Source: Klebsiella sp. RIT-PI-d (lineage in GTDB: Bacteria > Pseudomonadota > Gammaproteobacteria > Enterobacterales > Enterobacteriaceae). From it: a stretch of DNA of 64,000 nucleotides. The stretch covers positions 124,001 to 188,000 of the forward strand of contig NZ_LGIT01000017.1 in the NCBI RefSeq assembly GCF_001187865.1, written 5' to 3'. Under the pieces are notes generated by a model, which saw nothing but the letters and a program-made list of their open reading frames with translations, was not told the DNA's origin and made no database searches. A program made the translations under genes and the position numbers. The stretch's first letter is position 1, and the number at the start of each line of letters is the position of its first letter. Of this stretch, positions 30,724 through 41,011 are shown piece after piece.

Positions 30724-31581
30724 ATGATCTATAAATCGTTAAAAATGCGCCAGCTGGCATTATTGCTGGCAGTGGCGGGTGTAGCTTCAGGTGTAAATGC
30801 TGCGGAAAATGCACCATTTACCCCTGACCAGCAGGCGCAGATTGGTCAGATTGCAGAAAATTATTTTATCGCTCACCCGGATAAAATGGGTGAAGTCATG
30901 GCGACTTATCTGGCCGATCATCCTGAATTCCTGGTCGCTGCCAGCGAAAGTCTGCATCAGCGCCAGCAGGTAGCGCAGCAGCAGGCGTATGTGCAGCTGG
31001 CGCGTCAATACCAGGCGGATTTACTGTCTACGGAAAGTCCTTCTGTCGGACCGAAAAAAGCGAAAGCGGCTGTGGTGATGTTTTTTGATTACCAGTGCGC
31101 ATGGTGCAGCAAAATGGCTCCGGTCGTCGAGGAGGTCATGAAGATGAGCCCGGATGTACGCTTTATTTTTAAAGAGTTTCCTATTTTTGCTTCCCGCTGG
31201 CCAGCCTCCGGTCTGGCTGCCCGTATTGGCGAGCAAATCTGGCTGAATAAAGGCGGTGACGCTTACCTCGCCTGGCATAACGCGCTTTACGCATCAGGAA
31301 AAGTTGAAGGTGATTTATCCGTACAGGACATTCTGAATAGCGCGCAGCATTATTTAACCGCCGGGCAGATCGCCGCGGTTAAAGATATGCAGGATAATGG
31401 TCCAGTTCACGATGCGCTAATGGTCAACCGTTCTCTGGCACAGCATATGGGCTTTTCCGGAACGCCTGCATTTGTGGTGATGCCGCAGGCAAGCAATCCA
31501 GACGTGAAACAAATTACCGTAATTCCCGGCAGTACATCGCAGGATATGCTGCTGATGGCGATTCAAAAAGCAAAAGGTTAA
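30724..31581 (+). CDS. bcfH: DsbA-like thiol:disulfide protein, BcfH-type
   Basis: 285 residues: signal peptide to about residue 26, a helical N-terminal region (~30-100), then a thioredoxin fold with active site Cys125-Ala-Trp-Cys128 and the cis-proline loop FSGTPAFVV. The helical N-terminal extension recalls oligomeric ScsC-type proteins more than classical DsbA. Last gene of the fimbrial operon, 41 bp after bcfG. Likely oxidises or isomerises disulfides in pilins, adhesin or chaperones in the periplasm. Confidence 0.88.
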   Translation: MIYKSLKMRQLALLLAVAGVASGVNAAENAPFTPDQQAQIGQIAENYFIAHPDKMGEVMATYLADHPEFLVAASESLHQRQQVAQQQAYVQLARQYQADLLSTESPSVGPKKAKAAVVMFFDYQCAWCSKMAPVVEEVMKMSPDVRFIFKEFPIFASRWPASGLAARIGEQIWLNKGGDAYLAWHNALYASGKVEGDLSVQDILNSAQHYLTAGQIAAVKDMQDNGPVHDALMVNRSLAQHMGFSGTPAFVVMPQASNPDVKQITVIPGSTSQDMLLMAIQKAKG

Positions 31582-31594
31582 TCATTAAGGGAGG

Positions 31595-31615
31595 CCGGGA
31601 AGGCTTCCCGGTTAT
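31595..31615 (+). terminator. Probable terminator of the fimbrial operon
   Basis: CCGGGAA (31595-31601) pairs perfectly with TTCCCGG (31605-31611), followed by a short T-rich stretch (ttatatgtt). The T tract is weak. Confidence 0.55.
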
Positions 31616-31689
31616 ATGTTGCGGAGATGATTTTATCATGGGCATTAATGATATAAATGATGCCGGATGCACGCAAAGGAGTGTTATCT

Positions 31690-31980
31690 ATGATGTTTGT
31701 CAGGCCAGTCATTTCAGGCATATTATTGGTCGTATGCTGTTATGCATCGCGTTTTGCTACCGCTGGCGGTAATTTTTATTTTAAGGGCGCAGTTGTGGAG
31801 TCCGGTTGCTGGCAGGAAATAAGCCTGCCGATGATTATGTGCCAAAGAAAAAATAAACTTGAGCGTCATATTATCATCGAAAATTTGAATACTGCTATTA
31901 CATCGCCAAACGCGACAATACAAAAAACATTTCTTGATGAGGACAAGCAGCTTACATTATTACTTGTTGTTTATGATTAA
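31690..31980 (+). CDS. Small secreted fimbrial-subunit-like protein of unknown function
   Basis: 96 residues. A hydrophobic N-terminus (VISGILLVVCCYASRFATA) looks like a signal peptide. The mature start GNFYFKGAVVESGCW is typical of pilin N-termini, with a second Cys in MIMCQRKN. The total is only about half a pilin and it ends LLVVYD. ATG at 31690 has AAAGGAG 8 bp upstream; the earlier in-frame start at 31657 has no such site. It may be a remnant of another subunit gene or a small YehE-like protein. Confidence 0.65.
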   Translation: MMFVRPVISGILLVVCCYASRFATAGGNFYFKGAVVESGCWQEISLPMIMCQRKNKLERHIIIENLNTAITSPNATIQKTFLDEDKQLTLLLVVYD

Positions 31981-32157
31981 TTTATCTATCTGAGACGGCT
32001 TCCGGGCCGCCTTATTATTACCCACTTTTAAATCAATTTATCACTCTTCGTCTGGCTATTTATTGATGCTGCTTTGTGATTAGCGTTTGCGTGGTTATTT
32101 GTAAATTATCTAATAGGCACACAAATTGTGGCCTTAACACATGCAAAAGGAACTAAC
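31981..32157. promoter_or_regulatory. Upstream region of the second chitinase
   Basis: Contains TTTGTGATTAGC at 32073-32084, 85 bp before the ATG, also present 87 bp before the first chitinase. AAAAGGAAC lies before the start codon. No ORF. Confidence 0.55.
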
Positions 32158-34305
32158 ATGGCAACAAGTAAATTAATCAAGAGCGATACGTTGACCGAAA
32201 CCAGTAATGCGGCAGACGGTTTTAATCCAGTAACAGAAGACAGCAAATATAGCTACACTTCTGCCCGCGTCGCTAAACCGGTTTATAACCAATACAAAGC
32301 GAATGCTAAAAAACCAAAAGTATTTGGTTATTTTACTGACTGGTCCCAGTACGACGCCCGTTTGCAGGGCATTGATACCCCGACCGAGCGTGGACGTGGT
32401 TACGATCTGGCCAACGTTTCACCCACTGCTTATGACAAAATTATTGCCGGTTTCGTTGGTATCGTCGGCTTTCATAAAGTTGATACCCAGTACCGTGATG
32501 TCGTTGCTGAAGCAGCAGAACTGTGCGGTAAAGTAAAATATGAACCGACATTTCTCGATCCGTGGGGCGATTTCCAGAGCTATGTTAACGTTGGTCACAC
32601 CGTAAGCGGCTGGGATGTTGATCCGAAAACCGTTACTCAGGCTAATACCAAAGGCTTCCTCGGTGGCTTGCGTGACCTGCAGGCAAAAGCGAAAAAACAG
32701 GGCCACAATCTGGAACTGTCGATGAGCATCGGCGGCTGGTCCATGAGTAACGGTTTCCATGAAACCGCCTCCAAAGATGCTTCCCGTAAAATCTTTGCAA
32801 AAGGCATGGTCAAACTGTTCAAACAGTTCCCGATGTTCAATGGCGTGGATCTGGACTGGGAATACCCGAACGACGAAGGTGCAGGTAACCCGCACGGTCC
32901 GGAAGATGGCGCTAACTTTGCGCTGCTGATTGCCGAAGTCCGTAAGCAACTTGATGCGGCAGGCCGTAGCGACGTTAAAATTTCTATCGCCGCTTCTGCA
33001 GTTGTTGCAAAAATGGAGTTTATTGACCTCACCACAATGATGAATGCCGGTATGGATTACATCAACGTGATGACTTATGACTTCTTCGGTACGCCGTGGG
33101 CAGAAACTCTGGCTCACCATACCAACCAGAAAGCGCTGACCGCAGGCGGATGGTCTGTAGAAACTATCGTTGATTACCTGCTGGCAGAAGGTTTCCCGGC
33201 CGAGCGTATCAACATCGGTTATGCCGGTTACAGCCGTAACGGCCGTAACACTGAAATCACCAGCTTTTCGCCGCTGGAAGGTTCCTATAACCCGGGTGAA
33301 GGCACGACCACCGGTTCTTTTGAGTCCGGCACGAGTGAATGGTATGACCTGATTTACAACTACCTGGATCTGGAAAACCAGAAAGGCCGTAACGGTTTCA
33401 ACGTGTACACCGATCGGGTTGCAGATGCTGACTATCTGTACAACCCGGAGTCCAGACTGTTCATCTCTCTGGATACGCCGCGTACCGTTAAATCAAAAGG
33501 CGAATATGCTGCAGAGCGTGGTCTGGGTGGCGTGTTTACCTGGACTATTGATCAGGATAACGGCGTGCTGGTTAACGCCGCGCGTGAAGGTCTGGGCTAT
33601 GAGATAATTAAAGAAGTCATCGATATGGACCCGTTTTACTTCGAAGGCATCAACGTTGAGCCTAAAGATGAACAAGAAGAAGACGAAGATCAAACAGATG
33701 GGAACGAAGATCGGAGCGATGACGAAAAAGAAGACGACATCGTTCCAGCAGTAAACCATGCACCTAAAGCAGCGATTGAAATGTTGATCGTCGCAGGCTC
33801 ACGTGTTCGTCTGTCTGGTGCTAACTCCTCTGATGAGGACAATGATGCACTGACCTACAGCTGGGGCGTCCCTGCAGATATTGATGTTGAAGATAAAACG
33901 ACAGAATGCATTGAATTCAACGTACCGAAAGTAGATGTACAAAATAACTTTATCTTCTCACTGTTCGTGCGTGATTCTAAAAACGAGCCGTCAACTCAGC
34001 AGCGTTTTGTTCTCTCTGTCATTCCGGGATCTTCTGACATCGAGCCTGACGAGGACGATGAATACGACTACGACTATGACAATGAAGATGACTATATCGA
34101 ACCAGAAGAACCGGCGGAAGATGCCGATCCTGACGCACCTCACCCAGTGTGGAAGTCTGATACCGTTTACGGTGCAACCTGGGGCGAATTCGAAATCGTT
34201 AGCTGGAAAGGGCATAACTACCAGGTAAAATGGTGGTCCTGTGGCGATCGGCCGGATCAGAATTGCAACCAGGGCGATGTCTGGACCGATCTGGGTACTT
34301 ACTAA
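32158..34305 (+). CDS. Second GH18 chitinase, paralogue of the first, no signal peptide
   Basis: 715 residues. The barrel is nearly collinear with the first chitinase: GVDLDWEYP again places Asp231, Asp233 and Glu235, with Asn228 at the first motif position. Most differences lie in one patch (~279-300), in a longer acidic linker (~505-535), in a second linker rich in Asp/Tyr/Glu, and in the C-terminal CBM5/12 (HPVWKSDTVYGATWGEFE, NYQVKWWSCGDRPD). The hydrophilic N-terminus is almost the same as that of the first enzyme. ATG at 32158 is chosen over the upstream GTG at 32128. Probably shares chitin substrate and export route with the first enzyme. Confidence 0.93.
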   Translation: MATSKLIKSDTLTETSNAADGFNPVTEDSKYSYTSARVAKPVYNQYKANAKKPKVFGYFTDWSQYDARLQGIDTPTERGRGYDLANVSPTAYDKIIAGFVGIVGFHKVDTQYRDVVAEAAELCGKVKYEPTFLDPWGDFQSYVNVGHTVSGWDVDPKTVTQANTKGFLGGLRDLQAKAKKQGHNLELSMSIGGWSMSNGFHETASKDASRKIFAKGMVKLFKQFPMFNGVDLDWEYPNDEGAGNPHGPEDGANFALLIAEVRKQLDAAGRSDVKISIAASAVVAKMEFIDLTTMMNAGMDYINVMTYDFFGTPWAETLAHHTNQKALTAGGWSVETIVDYLLAEGFPAERINIGYAGYSRNGRNTEITSFSPLEGSYNPGEGTTTGSFESGTSEWYDLIYNYLDLENQKGRNGFNVYTDRVADADYLYNPESRLFISLDTPRTVKSKGEYAAERGLGGVFTWTIDQDNGVLVNAAREGLGYEIIKEVIDMDPFYFEGINVEPKDEQEEDEDQTDGNEDRSDDEKEDDIVPAVNHAPKAAIEMLIVAGSRVRLSGANSSDEDNDALTYSWGVPADIDVEDKTTECIEFNVPKVDVQNNFIFSLFVRDSKNEPSTQQRFVLSVIPGSSDIEPDEDDEYDYDYDNEDDYIEPEEPAEDADPDAPHPVWKSDTVYGATWGEFEIVSWKGHNYQVKWWSCGDRPDQNCNQGDVWTDLGTY

Positions 34306-34400
34306 TCACTAAGCATTTACAAAAGCGTTAAGAGATACCCTGTGCGAGCAAAACGCCGTCGGGCATGATACCCATGGTATAACGCTTGCCAGCAGTCTGA

Positions 34401-34429
34401 GGCCCTGGAGGAATTCAGGGCCTTTTTTT
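34401..34429 (+). terminator. Terminator after the second chitinase
   Basis: GGCCCTG (34401-34407) pairs with CAGGGCC (34416-34422), followed by seven T residues. Layout resembles the terminator after the first chitinase. Confidence 0.85.
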
Positions 34430-34463
34430 ATCTGCCCGTCGCCTGCTGAACAACAGGCATAAA

Positions 34464-34488
34464 AAAACCCGCCATTCAGCGGGTTTTT
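34464..34488 (-). terminator. rpsT terminator (bidirectional)
   Basis: AAAACCCGC (34464-34472) pairs with GCGGGTTTT (34479-34487), with A and T runs on the two sides. It serves rpsT on the minus strand and could also stop transcription from the accessory block. Confidence 0.85.
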
Positions 34489-34518
34489 CACAAAGCAACA
34501 GCAATAGCAATCAGGCGA

Positions 34519-35109
<591 letters not shown>

Positions 35110-36048
35110 ATGAAGCTGATACGCGGCATACATAACCTCAGCCAGGCCCCGCGCGGGTGCGTGCTAACTATTGGTAATTTCGACGGTGTGCATCGCGGAC
35201 ACCGTGCGCTGCTAAAAAACCTTCGTGCCGAAGGACAGGCTCGCAAGCTCCCGGTTGTGGTGATGATTTTCGAACCGCAGCCGCTCGAACTGTTTGCCGC
35301 TGATAAAGCGCCAGCTCGCCTGACCCGACTGCGTGAAAAGCTGGGCTATCTTGCCGAGTGCGGCGTTGATTACGTCCTCTGCCTGCGTTTTGATCGCCGC
35401 TTTGCCGCCCTGACCGCGCAGGCGTTTATTAGCGACCTGCTGGTTGATCGGCTTGGGGTGCAGTTTCTTGCCGTTGGCGATGATTTCCGTTTTGGCGCTG
35501 GTCGACAGGGTGATTTCTTGTTATTACAGAAGGCGGGCGTGGAATTTAGCTTTGATGTCACCAGCACCCAGACCTTCTGTGAGGGCGGAATACGGATTAG
35601 CAGTACCGCTGTGCGTCAGGCGCTGGCCGCTGACGATCTGAATCTTGCAGAAAGCCTGCTTGGACACCCCTATACGATTTCCGGGCGGGTGGTCCACGGC
35701 GATGCGCTGGGGCGCACTATTGGTTTTCCGACCGCCAATGTGCCGCTGCGCCGTCAGGTCTCCCCGGTGAAAGGCGTCTATGCCGTTGAAGTCATGGGGC
35801 TCGGTGAGCGGCCTTTTTTTGGCGTCGCCAATATTGGCACCCGTCCAACCGTTGCGGGCGTGCGCCAGCAACTGGAAGTGCATTTGCTGGACGTTGTAAT
35901 GGACCTGTATGGTCGCCATATAGATGTGATACTGCGTAAAAAAATACGCAGTGAGCAGCGATTTTCGTCGCTGGACGAGCTAAAAGCGCAAATTGCGCGT
36001 GATGAGTTAACCGCCCGGGATTTTTTTGGGCTAACAAAACCGGCTTAA
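35110..36048 (+). CDS. ribF: Bifunctional riboflavin kinase/FAD synthetase
   Basis: Makes FMN from riboflavin and then FAD, in the cytoplasm. 312 residues: N-terminal nucleotidyltransferase domain (TIGNFDGVHRGHRALL, residues ~22-37, and ISSTAVRQAL) and C-terminal riboflavin kinase domain (GRTIGFPTANVPL). First gene of the conserved ribF-ileS-lspA-fkpB-ispH cluster, 33 bp before ileS. Confidence 0.97.
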   Translation: MKLIRGIHNLSQAPRGCVLTIGNFDGVHRGHRALLKNLRAEGQARKLPVVVMIFEPQPLELFAADKAPARLTRLREKLGYLAECGVDYVLCLRFDRRFAALTAQAFISDLLVDRLGVQFLAVGDDFRFGAGRQGDFLLLQKAGVEFSFDVTSTQTFCEGGIRISSTAVRQALAADDLNLAESLLGHPYTISGRVVHGDALGRTIGFPTANVPLRRQVSPVKGVYAVEVMGLGERPFFGVANIGTRPTVAGVRQQLEVHLLDVVMDLYGRHIDVILRKKIRSEQRFSSLDELKAQIARDELTARDFFGLTKPA

Positions 36049-36081
36049 TTGCCTACGTAAAAATACGGAACTGAGAATCTG

Positions 36082-38898
36082 ATGAGTGACTTTAAATCAA
36101 CCCTGAATTTGCCGGAAACAGGGTTCCCGATGCGTGGCGATCTCGCCAAACGCGAACCGGGAATGCTGGCGCGTTGGACTGATGATGATCTGTACGGCAT
36201 CATTCGTGCGGCCAAAAAAGGTAAAAAAACCTTCATTCTGCATGATGGCCCTCCTTATGCGAATGGCAGCATTCATATTGGTCACTCGGTTAACAAGATT
36301 CTGAAAGATATTATCGTCAAGTCGAAAGGCCTGACGGGTTTTGACTCGCCTTATGTGCCGGGTTGGGACTGCCATGGTTTGCCGATTGAACTGAAAGTAG
36401 AGCAGGAATTTGGCAAGCCGGGTGAGAAATTCACCGCGGCTGAATTCCGCGCCAAGTGCCGCGAATACGCGGCAACGCAGGTTGAGGGGCAGCGTAAAGA
36501 TTTCATCCGTCTGGGCGTGCTCGGCGACTGGTCGCATCCTTACCTGACCATGGACTTCAAAACCGAAGCTAACATCATCCGTGCACTGGGTAAAATCATC
36601 GGCAATGGTCACCTGCACAAAGGCGCGAAGCCAGTGCACTGGTGTGTCGATTGCCGTTCTGCGCTGGCAGAAGCGGAAGTCGAATATTATGACAAAACGT
36701 CGCCATCAATTGACGTTGCGTTCCATGCCGCAGATCCACAAGCGGTTAAAGCGAAGTTTGGCGTTGCCGAGGTGAATGGCCCAATCTCGCTGGTTATCTG
36801 GACCACCACGCCGTGGACGCTTCCGGCTAACCGGGCGATCTCTCTGGCACCGGATTTCGACTATGCGCTCGTACAACTCGACGGTCAGGCGGTGATCCTG
36901 GCGAAAGATCTGGTTGAGAGCGTGATGCAGCGCATTGGCGTGGCTGATTACACCGTGCTGGGCTGTGTAAAAGGTGCCGATCTTGAACTGCTGCGTTTTA
37001 CCCATCCGTTCATGGGCTTCGACGTCCCGGCGATCCTGGGCGATCACGTGACGCTGGATGCCGGTACCGGTGCTGTTCATACCGCACCAGGCCACGGCCC
37101 GGACGACTATGTCATCGGTCAGAAATATGGTCTTGAAGTGGCGAACCCGGTTGGTCCTGACGGGACTTATCTGCCGGGCACATACCCGACACTGGACGGT
37201 GTGAACGTCTTCAAAGCTAATGACATTGTAATTGCGCTGCTGACGGAAAAAGGCGCGTTGCTGCACGTCGAAAAAATGCAGCACAGCTATCCGTGCTGCT
37301 GGCGTCACAAAACACCTATCATTTTCCGTGCGACCCCGCAGTGGTTCGTTAGCATGGATCAGAAAGGTCTGCGCGCACAGTCGCTGTCTGAAATCAAAGG
37401 AGTGCAGTGGATCCCTGACTGGGGCCAGGCGCGCATCGAATCCATGGTCGCTAACCGCCCTGACTGGTGTATCTCCCGTCAGCGTACCTGGGGCGTCCCG
37501 ATGTCGCTGTTCGTGCATAAAGATACCGAAGAACTGCATCCGCGCACCCTGGAACTGATGGAAGAAGTGGCGAAGCGGGTAGAAGCGGACGGTATTCAGG
37601 CATGGTGGGATCTCGATAGCCGTGATCTTCTCGGCGACGATGCGGACAACTATGTCAAAGTGCCGGATACTCTCGACGTCTGGTTTGACTCCGGCTCGAC
37701 CCACTCTTCTGTCGTCGACGTGCGTCCGGAATTTTCCGGTCATGCGGCAGACATGTATCTTGAAGGTTCCGATCAGCACCGCGGCTGGTTTATGTCGTCC
37801 CTGATGATTTCCACCGCGATGAAAGGCAAAGCGCCTTATCGTCAGGTGCTGACGCATGGCTTCACCGTCGATGGCCAGGGCCGTAAGATGTCCAAATCCA
37901 TCGGTAATACCGTCTCTCCGCAGGATGTAATGAATAAGCTGGGCGCCGATATCCTGCGTCTGTGGGTCGCTTCTACTGATTATACGGGCGAAATGGCCGT
38001 ATCTGATGAGATCCTCAAGCGCGCTGCTGACAGCTATCGTCGTATCCGTAATACCGCGCGCTTCCTGCTGGCTAACCTGAACGGGTTTGATCCGCTGAAA
38101 GACATGGTAAAACCGGAAGAGATGGTGGTCCTGGATCGCTGGGCTGTCGGTTGTGCGCAGGATGCGCAGGACGATATCCTCAAAGCGTATGAAAGCTACG
38201 ATTTCCACGAAGTCGTACAGCGTCTGATGCGCTTCTGCTCGGTTGAAATGGGCTCTTTCTATCTCGACATCATTAAAGACCGCCAGTACACCGCTAAAGC
38301 GGATAGCGTGGCGCGTCGCAGCTGTCAGACCGCGCTGTATCATATAGCAGAAGCCCTGGTCCGCTGGATGGCACCGATCATGTCCTTCACCGCTGACGAA
38401 ATCTGGGGTTATCTGCCAGGTGAACGTGAGCAGTATGTCTTTACCGGTGAGTGGTACCAGGGTCTGTTTGGTCTTGCTGAAACGGAAGCGATGAACAACG
38501 GCTTCTGGGCCGACCTGCTGAAAGTGCGTAGTGAAGTCAATAAGGTTATTGAACAGGCGCGTACCGACAAGAAAGTAGGGGGTTCCCTGGAAGCCAGCGT
38601 TACGCTGTTTGCTGAACCTGAACTGGCAGCTAAACTGGTTGCGCTGGGCGACGAATTACGATTTGTCCTGTTGACCTCCGGGGCGCAGGTGGCAGATTAT
38701 GCCGACGCGTCTGCTGATGCCCAGCAGAGCGAATTGCTTAAGGGCCTGAAAGTCTCCCTGAGCAAAGCCGAAGGTGAGAAGTGCCCGCGTTGCTGGCATT
38801 ACACTCAGGACGTCGGTAAGGTAGCGGAACACGCAGAAATTTGCGGACGCTGTGTTGTTAACGTCGCCGGTGACGGCGAAAAACGTAAGTTCGCCTGA
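36082..38898 (+). CDS. ileS: Isoleucyl-tRNA synthetase
   Basis: 938 residues, class I. HIGH motif in [14 protein letters not shown] (~57-67), KMSKS in [11 protein letters not shown] (~600), editing domain with [13 protein letters not shown] (~235-250), and a C-terminal zinc site (CPRCWHY and CGRCV, ~898-925). Charges tRNA-Ile and edits mischarged valine. Overlaps lspA by one base (TGATG). Confidence 0.98.
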   Translation: MSDFKSTLNLPETGFPMRGDLAKREPGMLARWTDDDLYGIIRAAKKGKKTFILHDGPPYANGSIHIGHSVNKILKDIIVKSKGLTGFDSPYVPGWDCHGLPIELKVEQEFGKPGEKFTAAEFRAKCREYAATQVEGQRKDFIRLGVLGDWSHPYLTMDFKTEANIIRALGKIIGNGHLHKGAKPVHWCVDCRSALAEAEVEYYDKTSPSIDVAFHAADPQAVKAKFGVAEVNGPISLVIWTTTPWTLPANRAISLAPDFDYALVQLDGQAVILAKDLVESVMQRIGVADYTVLGCVKGADLELLRFTHPFMGFDVPAILGDHVTLDAGTGAVHTAPGHGPDDYVIGQKYGLEVANPVGPDGTYLPGTYPTLDGVNVFKANDIVIALLTEKGALLHVEKMQHSYPCCWRHKTPIIFRATPQWFVSMDQKGLRAQSLSEIKGVQWIPDWGQARIESMVANRPDWCISRQRTWGVPMSLFVHKDTEELHPRTLELMEEVAKRVEADGIQAWWDLDSRDLLGDDADNYVKVPDTLDVWFDSGSTHSSVVDVRPEFSGHAADMYLEGSDQHRGWFMSSLMISTAMKGKAPYRQVLTHGFTVDGQGRKMSKSIGNTVSPQDVMNKLGADILRLWVASTDYTGEMAVSDEILKRAADSYRRIRNTARFLLANLNGFDPLKDMVKPEEMVVLDRWAVGCAQDAQDDILKAYESYDFHEVVQRLMRFCSVEMGSFYLDIIKDRQYTAKADSVARRSCQTALYHIAEALVRWMAPIMSFTADEIWGYLPGEREQYVFTGEWYQGLFGLAETEAMNNGFWADLLKVRSEVNKVIEQARTDKKVGGSLEASVTLFAEPELAAKLVALGDELRFVLLTSGAQVADYADASADAQQSELLKGLKVSLSKAEGEKCPRCWHYTQDVGKVAEHAEICGRCVVNVAGDGEKRKFA

Positions 38899-39398
38899 TG
38901 AGTAAACCGATCTTTTCAACAGGGCTACGCTGGCTGTGGCTGGTGGTAGTCGTGCTGATTATCGATCTGGGCAGTAAATACCTGATCCTCCAGAACTTTG
39001 CTCTGGGGGATACGGTGTCACTGTTCCCGTCGCTTAATCTGCATTATGCGCGTAACTATGGCGCAGCCTTTAGTTTTCTGGCGGATAGCGGCGGCTGGCA
39101 GCGCTGGTTCTTTGCGGGTATCGCTATTGGTATCAGCGTGATCCTGGCGGTGATGATGTATCGTACTAAAGCCACGCAAAAGCTGAACAATATTGCCTAT
39201 GCACTCATCATTGGTGGCGCACTGGGTAATCTGTTTGATCGTCTGTGGCATGGCTTTGTTGTCGACATGATCGATTTTTACGTCGGCAACTGGCACTTTG
39301 CCACCTTTAATCTTGCCGATAGCGCCATCTGTATTGGTGCTGTATTGATTGTGCTGGAAGGTTTTCTGCCGAAAAAAGCTGTCGAGAGGCAGGCTTAA
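38898..39398 (+). CDS. lspA: Lipoprotein signal peptidase II
   Basis: 166-residue inner-membrane aspartic protease with four hydrophobic segments. The catalytic-Asp motifs [17 protein letters not shown] and the NYGAAFSFL segment are present. Cleaves prolipoproteins after lipidation, so it processes the two lipoproteins encoded near 48 kb. Translationally coupled to ileS. Confidence 0.97.
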   Translation: MSKPIFSTGLRWLWLVVVVLIIDLGSKYLILQNFALGDTVSLFPSLNLHYARNYGAAFSFLADSGGWQRWFFAGIAIGISVILAVMMYRTKATQKLNNIAYALIIGGALGNLFDRLWHGFVVDMIDFYVGNWHFATFNLADSAICIGAVLIVLEGFLPKKAVERQA

Positions 39399-39406
39399 TC
39401 TTTAAT

Positions 39407-39465
39407 GCCGGGTGCAATGCGCTTATCAGGTCTTTGCAAGCCTGGTAAGCGTAGCGCCGTCGGGC
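39407..39465. repeat. REP/BIME-like imperfect palindrome between lspA and fkpB
   Basis: GCCGGGTGCAATGCGCTTAT (from 39407) is followed by an inverted partner ending CGCCGTCGGGC (to about 39464), the layout of a pair of inverted REP units. Such intergenic palindromes bind IHF, gyrase or Pol I and stabilise upstream mRNA in enterobacteria. Confidence 0.6.
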
Positions 39466-39553
39466 ACAGGGGTTGAATACGCTGGCGTTATTTGCGCTAC
39501 CTTATCCATTCGGACTGCCCTGTGCTGCCGGATAAAACAAGTGAGCAATCTGC

Positions 39554-40003
39554 ATGTCTAAATCTGTACAGAGTAACAGCGCGGTGCTGGTGCATTTCAC
39601 GCTGAAGCTTGAAGATGGCTCCACGGCGGAGTCAACCCGCAATAACGGTAAACCTGCGCTCTTTCGTCTCGGTGATGCGTCACTTTCTGAGGGGCTGGAG
39701 CAGCACTTACTGGGGCTGAAGGAAGGCGATAAAACGACGTTTTCTCTTGAGCCGGATGCGGCGTTTGGTATTACCAGTCCGGATCTTATTCAATATTTCT
39801 CGCGTCGTGAATTTATGGATGCAGGAGAGCCAGAGATCGGGGCGATTATGCTCTTTACCGCAATGGATGGCAGTGAAATGCCGGGCGTGATCCGCGAAAT
39901 TAACGGCGATTCGATCACCGTCGATTTCAACCATCCGCTGGCCGGGCAAACCGTTCACTTTGATATAGAAGTACTGGAAGTCGAACCGGTACTGGAGGCC
40001 TGA
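39554..40003 (+). CDS. fkpB: FKBP-type peptidyl-prolyl isomerase (SlpA)
   Basis: 149 residues with the FKBP fold and inserted flap: [56 protein letters not shown]. Cytoplasmic prolyl isomerase and chaperone. It ends one base before ispH. Confidence 0.95.
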   Translation: MSKSVQSNSAVLVHFTLKLEDGSTAESTRNNGKPALFRLGDASLSEGLEQHLLGLKEGDKTTFSLEPDAAFGITSPDLIQYFSRREFMDAGEPEIGAIMLFTAMDGSEMPGVIREINGDSITVDFNHPLAGQTVHFDIEVLEVEPVLEA

Positions 40004-40004
40004 A

Positions 40005-40946
40005 ATGCAGATCCTGTTGGCCAACCCGCGTGGCTTCTGCGCTGGCGTAGACCGCGCTATCAGCATTGTTGAAAATGCACTGACCATTTACGGCGCGCCG
40101 ATTTATGTCCGTCACGAAGTGGTGCACAACCGCTACGTAGTCGACAGCCTGCGCCAGCGTGGAGCGATTTTCATCGAACAAATCAGCGAAGTACCGGATG
40201 GCGCTATTTTGATTTTCTCTGCGCACGGCGTTTCTCAGGCTGTACGTAACGAAGCCAAAGGCCGTGATTTAACCGTATTTGACGCTACCTGTCCGCTGGT
40301 CACTAAAGTGCATATGGAAGTTGCCCGCGCCAGCCGTCGCGGTGAAGAGTCCATTCTCATCGGCCATGCGGGTCATCCGGAAGTTGAAGGTACAATGGGG
40401 CAGTACAGCAATCAGGAAGGCGGAATGTATCTGGTCGAGTCACCGGCCGATGTCGCCACGCTGAATGTTAAAAACGATGGCAAACTGTCCTTTATGACTC
40501 AGACCACACTGTCAGTGGATGATACCTCGGACGTCATTGATGCCCTGCGCGAGCGTTTTCCAAAAATCGTCGGGCCGCGTAAAGATGATATCTGCTACGC
40601 CACGACTAACCGTCAGGAAGCCGTGCGTACGCTGGCAGAGCAGGCGGACGTGGTGCTGGTTGTCGGCTCGAAGAACTCCTCTAACTCGAACCGTCTGGCC
40701 GAACTGGCCCAGCGTATGGGTAAGGCTGCTTATCTGATTGACGATGCGAGCGACATTCAGGAGACGTGGGTGAGCGCGGCCAGTTGTGTTGGTGTAACCG
40801 CAGGCGCATCGGCTCCGGATATCCTGGTTCAGCAGGTGATTGCGCGTCTCCAGCAGCTTGGCGGGGGAGAGGCCATCCCGCTGGAAGGACGTGAAGAGAA
40901 CATCATTTTTGAAGTTCCGAAAGAACTGCGTGTAGATGTAAAATAA
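40005..40946 (+). CDS. ispH: 4-hydroxy-3-methylbut-2-enyl diphosphate reductase
   Basis: Last step of the MEP isoprenoid pathway, giving IPP and DMAPP. 313 residues with the three Fe-S ligands in [12 protein letters not shown] (Cys12), [10 protein letters not shown] (~96) and [12 protein letters not shown] (~197), and the [16 protein letters not shown] loop. Immediately follows fkpB. In E. coli rihC comes next; here a different minus-strand gene does. Confidence 0.97.
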   Translation: MQILLANPRGFCAGVDRAISIVENALTIYGAPIYVRHEVVHNRYVVDSLRQRGAIFIEQISEVPDGAILIFSAHGVSQAVRNEAKGRDLTVFDATCPLVTKVHMEVARASRRGEESILIGHAGHPEVEGTMGQYSNQEGGMYLVESPADVATLNVKNDGKLSFMTQTTLSVDDTSDVIDALRERFPKIVGPRKDDICYATTNRQEAVRTLAEQADVVLVVGSKNSSNSNRLAELAQRMGKAAYLIDDASDIQETWVSAASCVGVTAGASAPDILVQQVIARLQQLGGGEAIPLEGREENIIFEVPKELRVDVK

Positions 40947-41011
40947 TCTCGTTCCCCCCTCGTGGTTAAAAAAGCAATGAGGGGAGTTCAGTTAAACGAA
41001 GGATTGAACTG

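Noticed and set aside
34345-34390. REP-like CGCCGTCGGGC near the second chitinase terminator
   Set aside because: Only a short match to the REP core and no inverted partner was seen; not strong enough to list as a repeat element.
36706-38343. 545-codon minus-strand open frame across ileS
   Set aside because: Antisense shadow of ileS with no domain similarity; ileS has all its catalytic motifs.
40947-40986. CCCCTC...GAGGGG palindrome after ispH as a terminator
   Set aside because: The stem is only six pairs around a long loop, with no T tract downstream on either strand.
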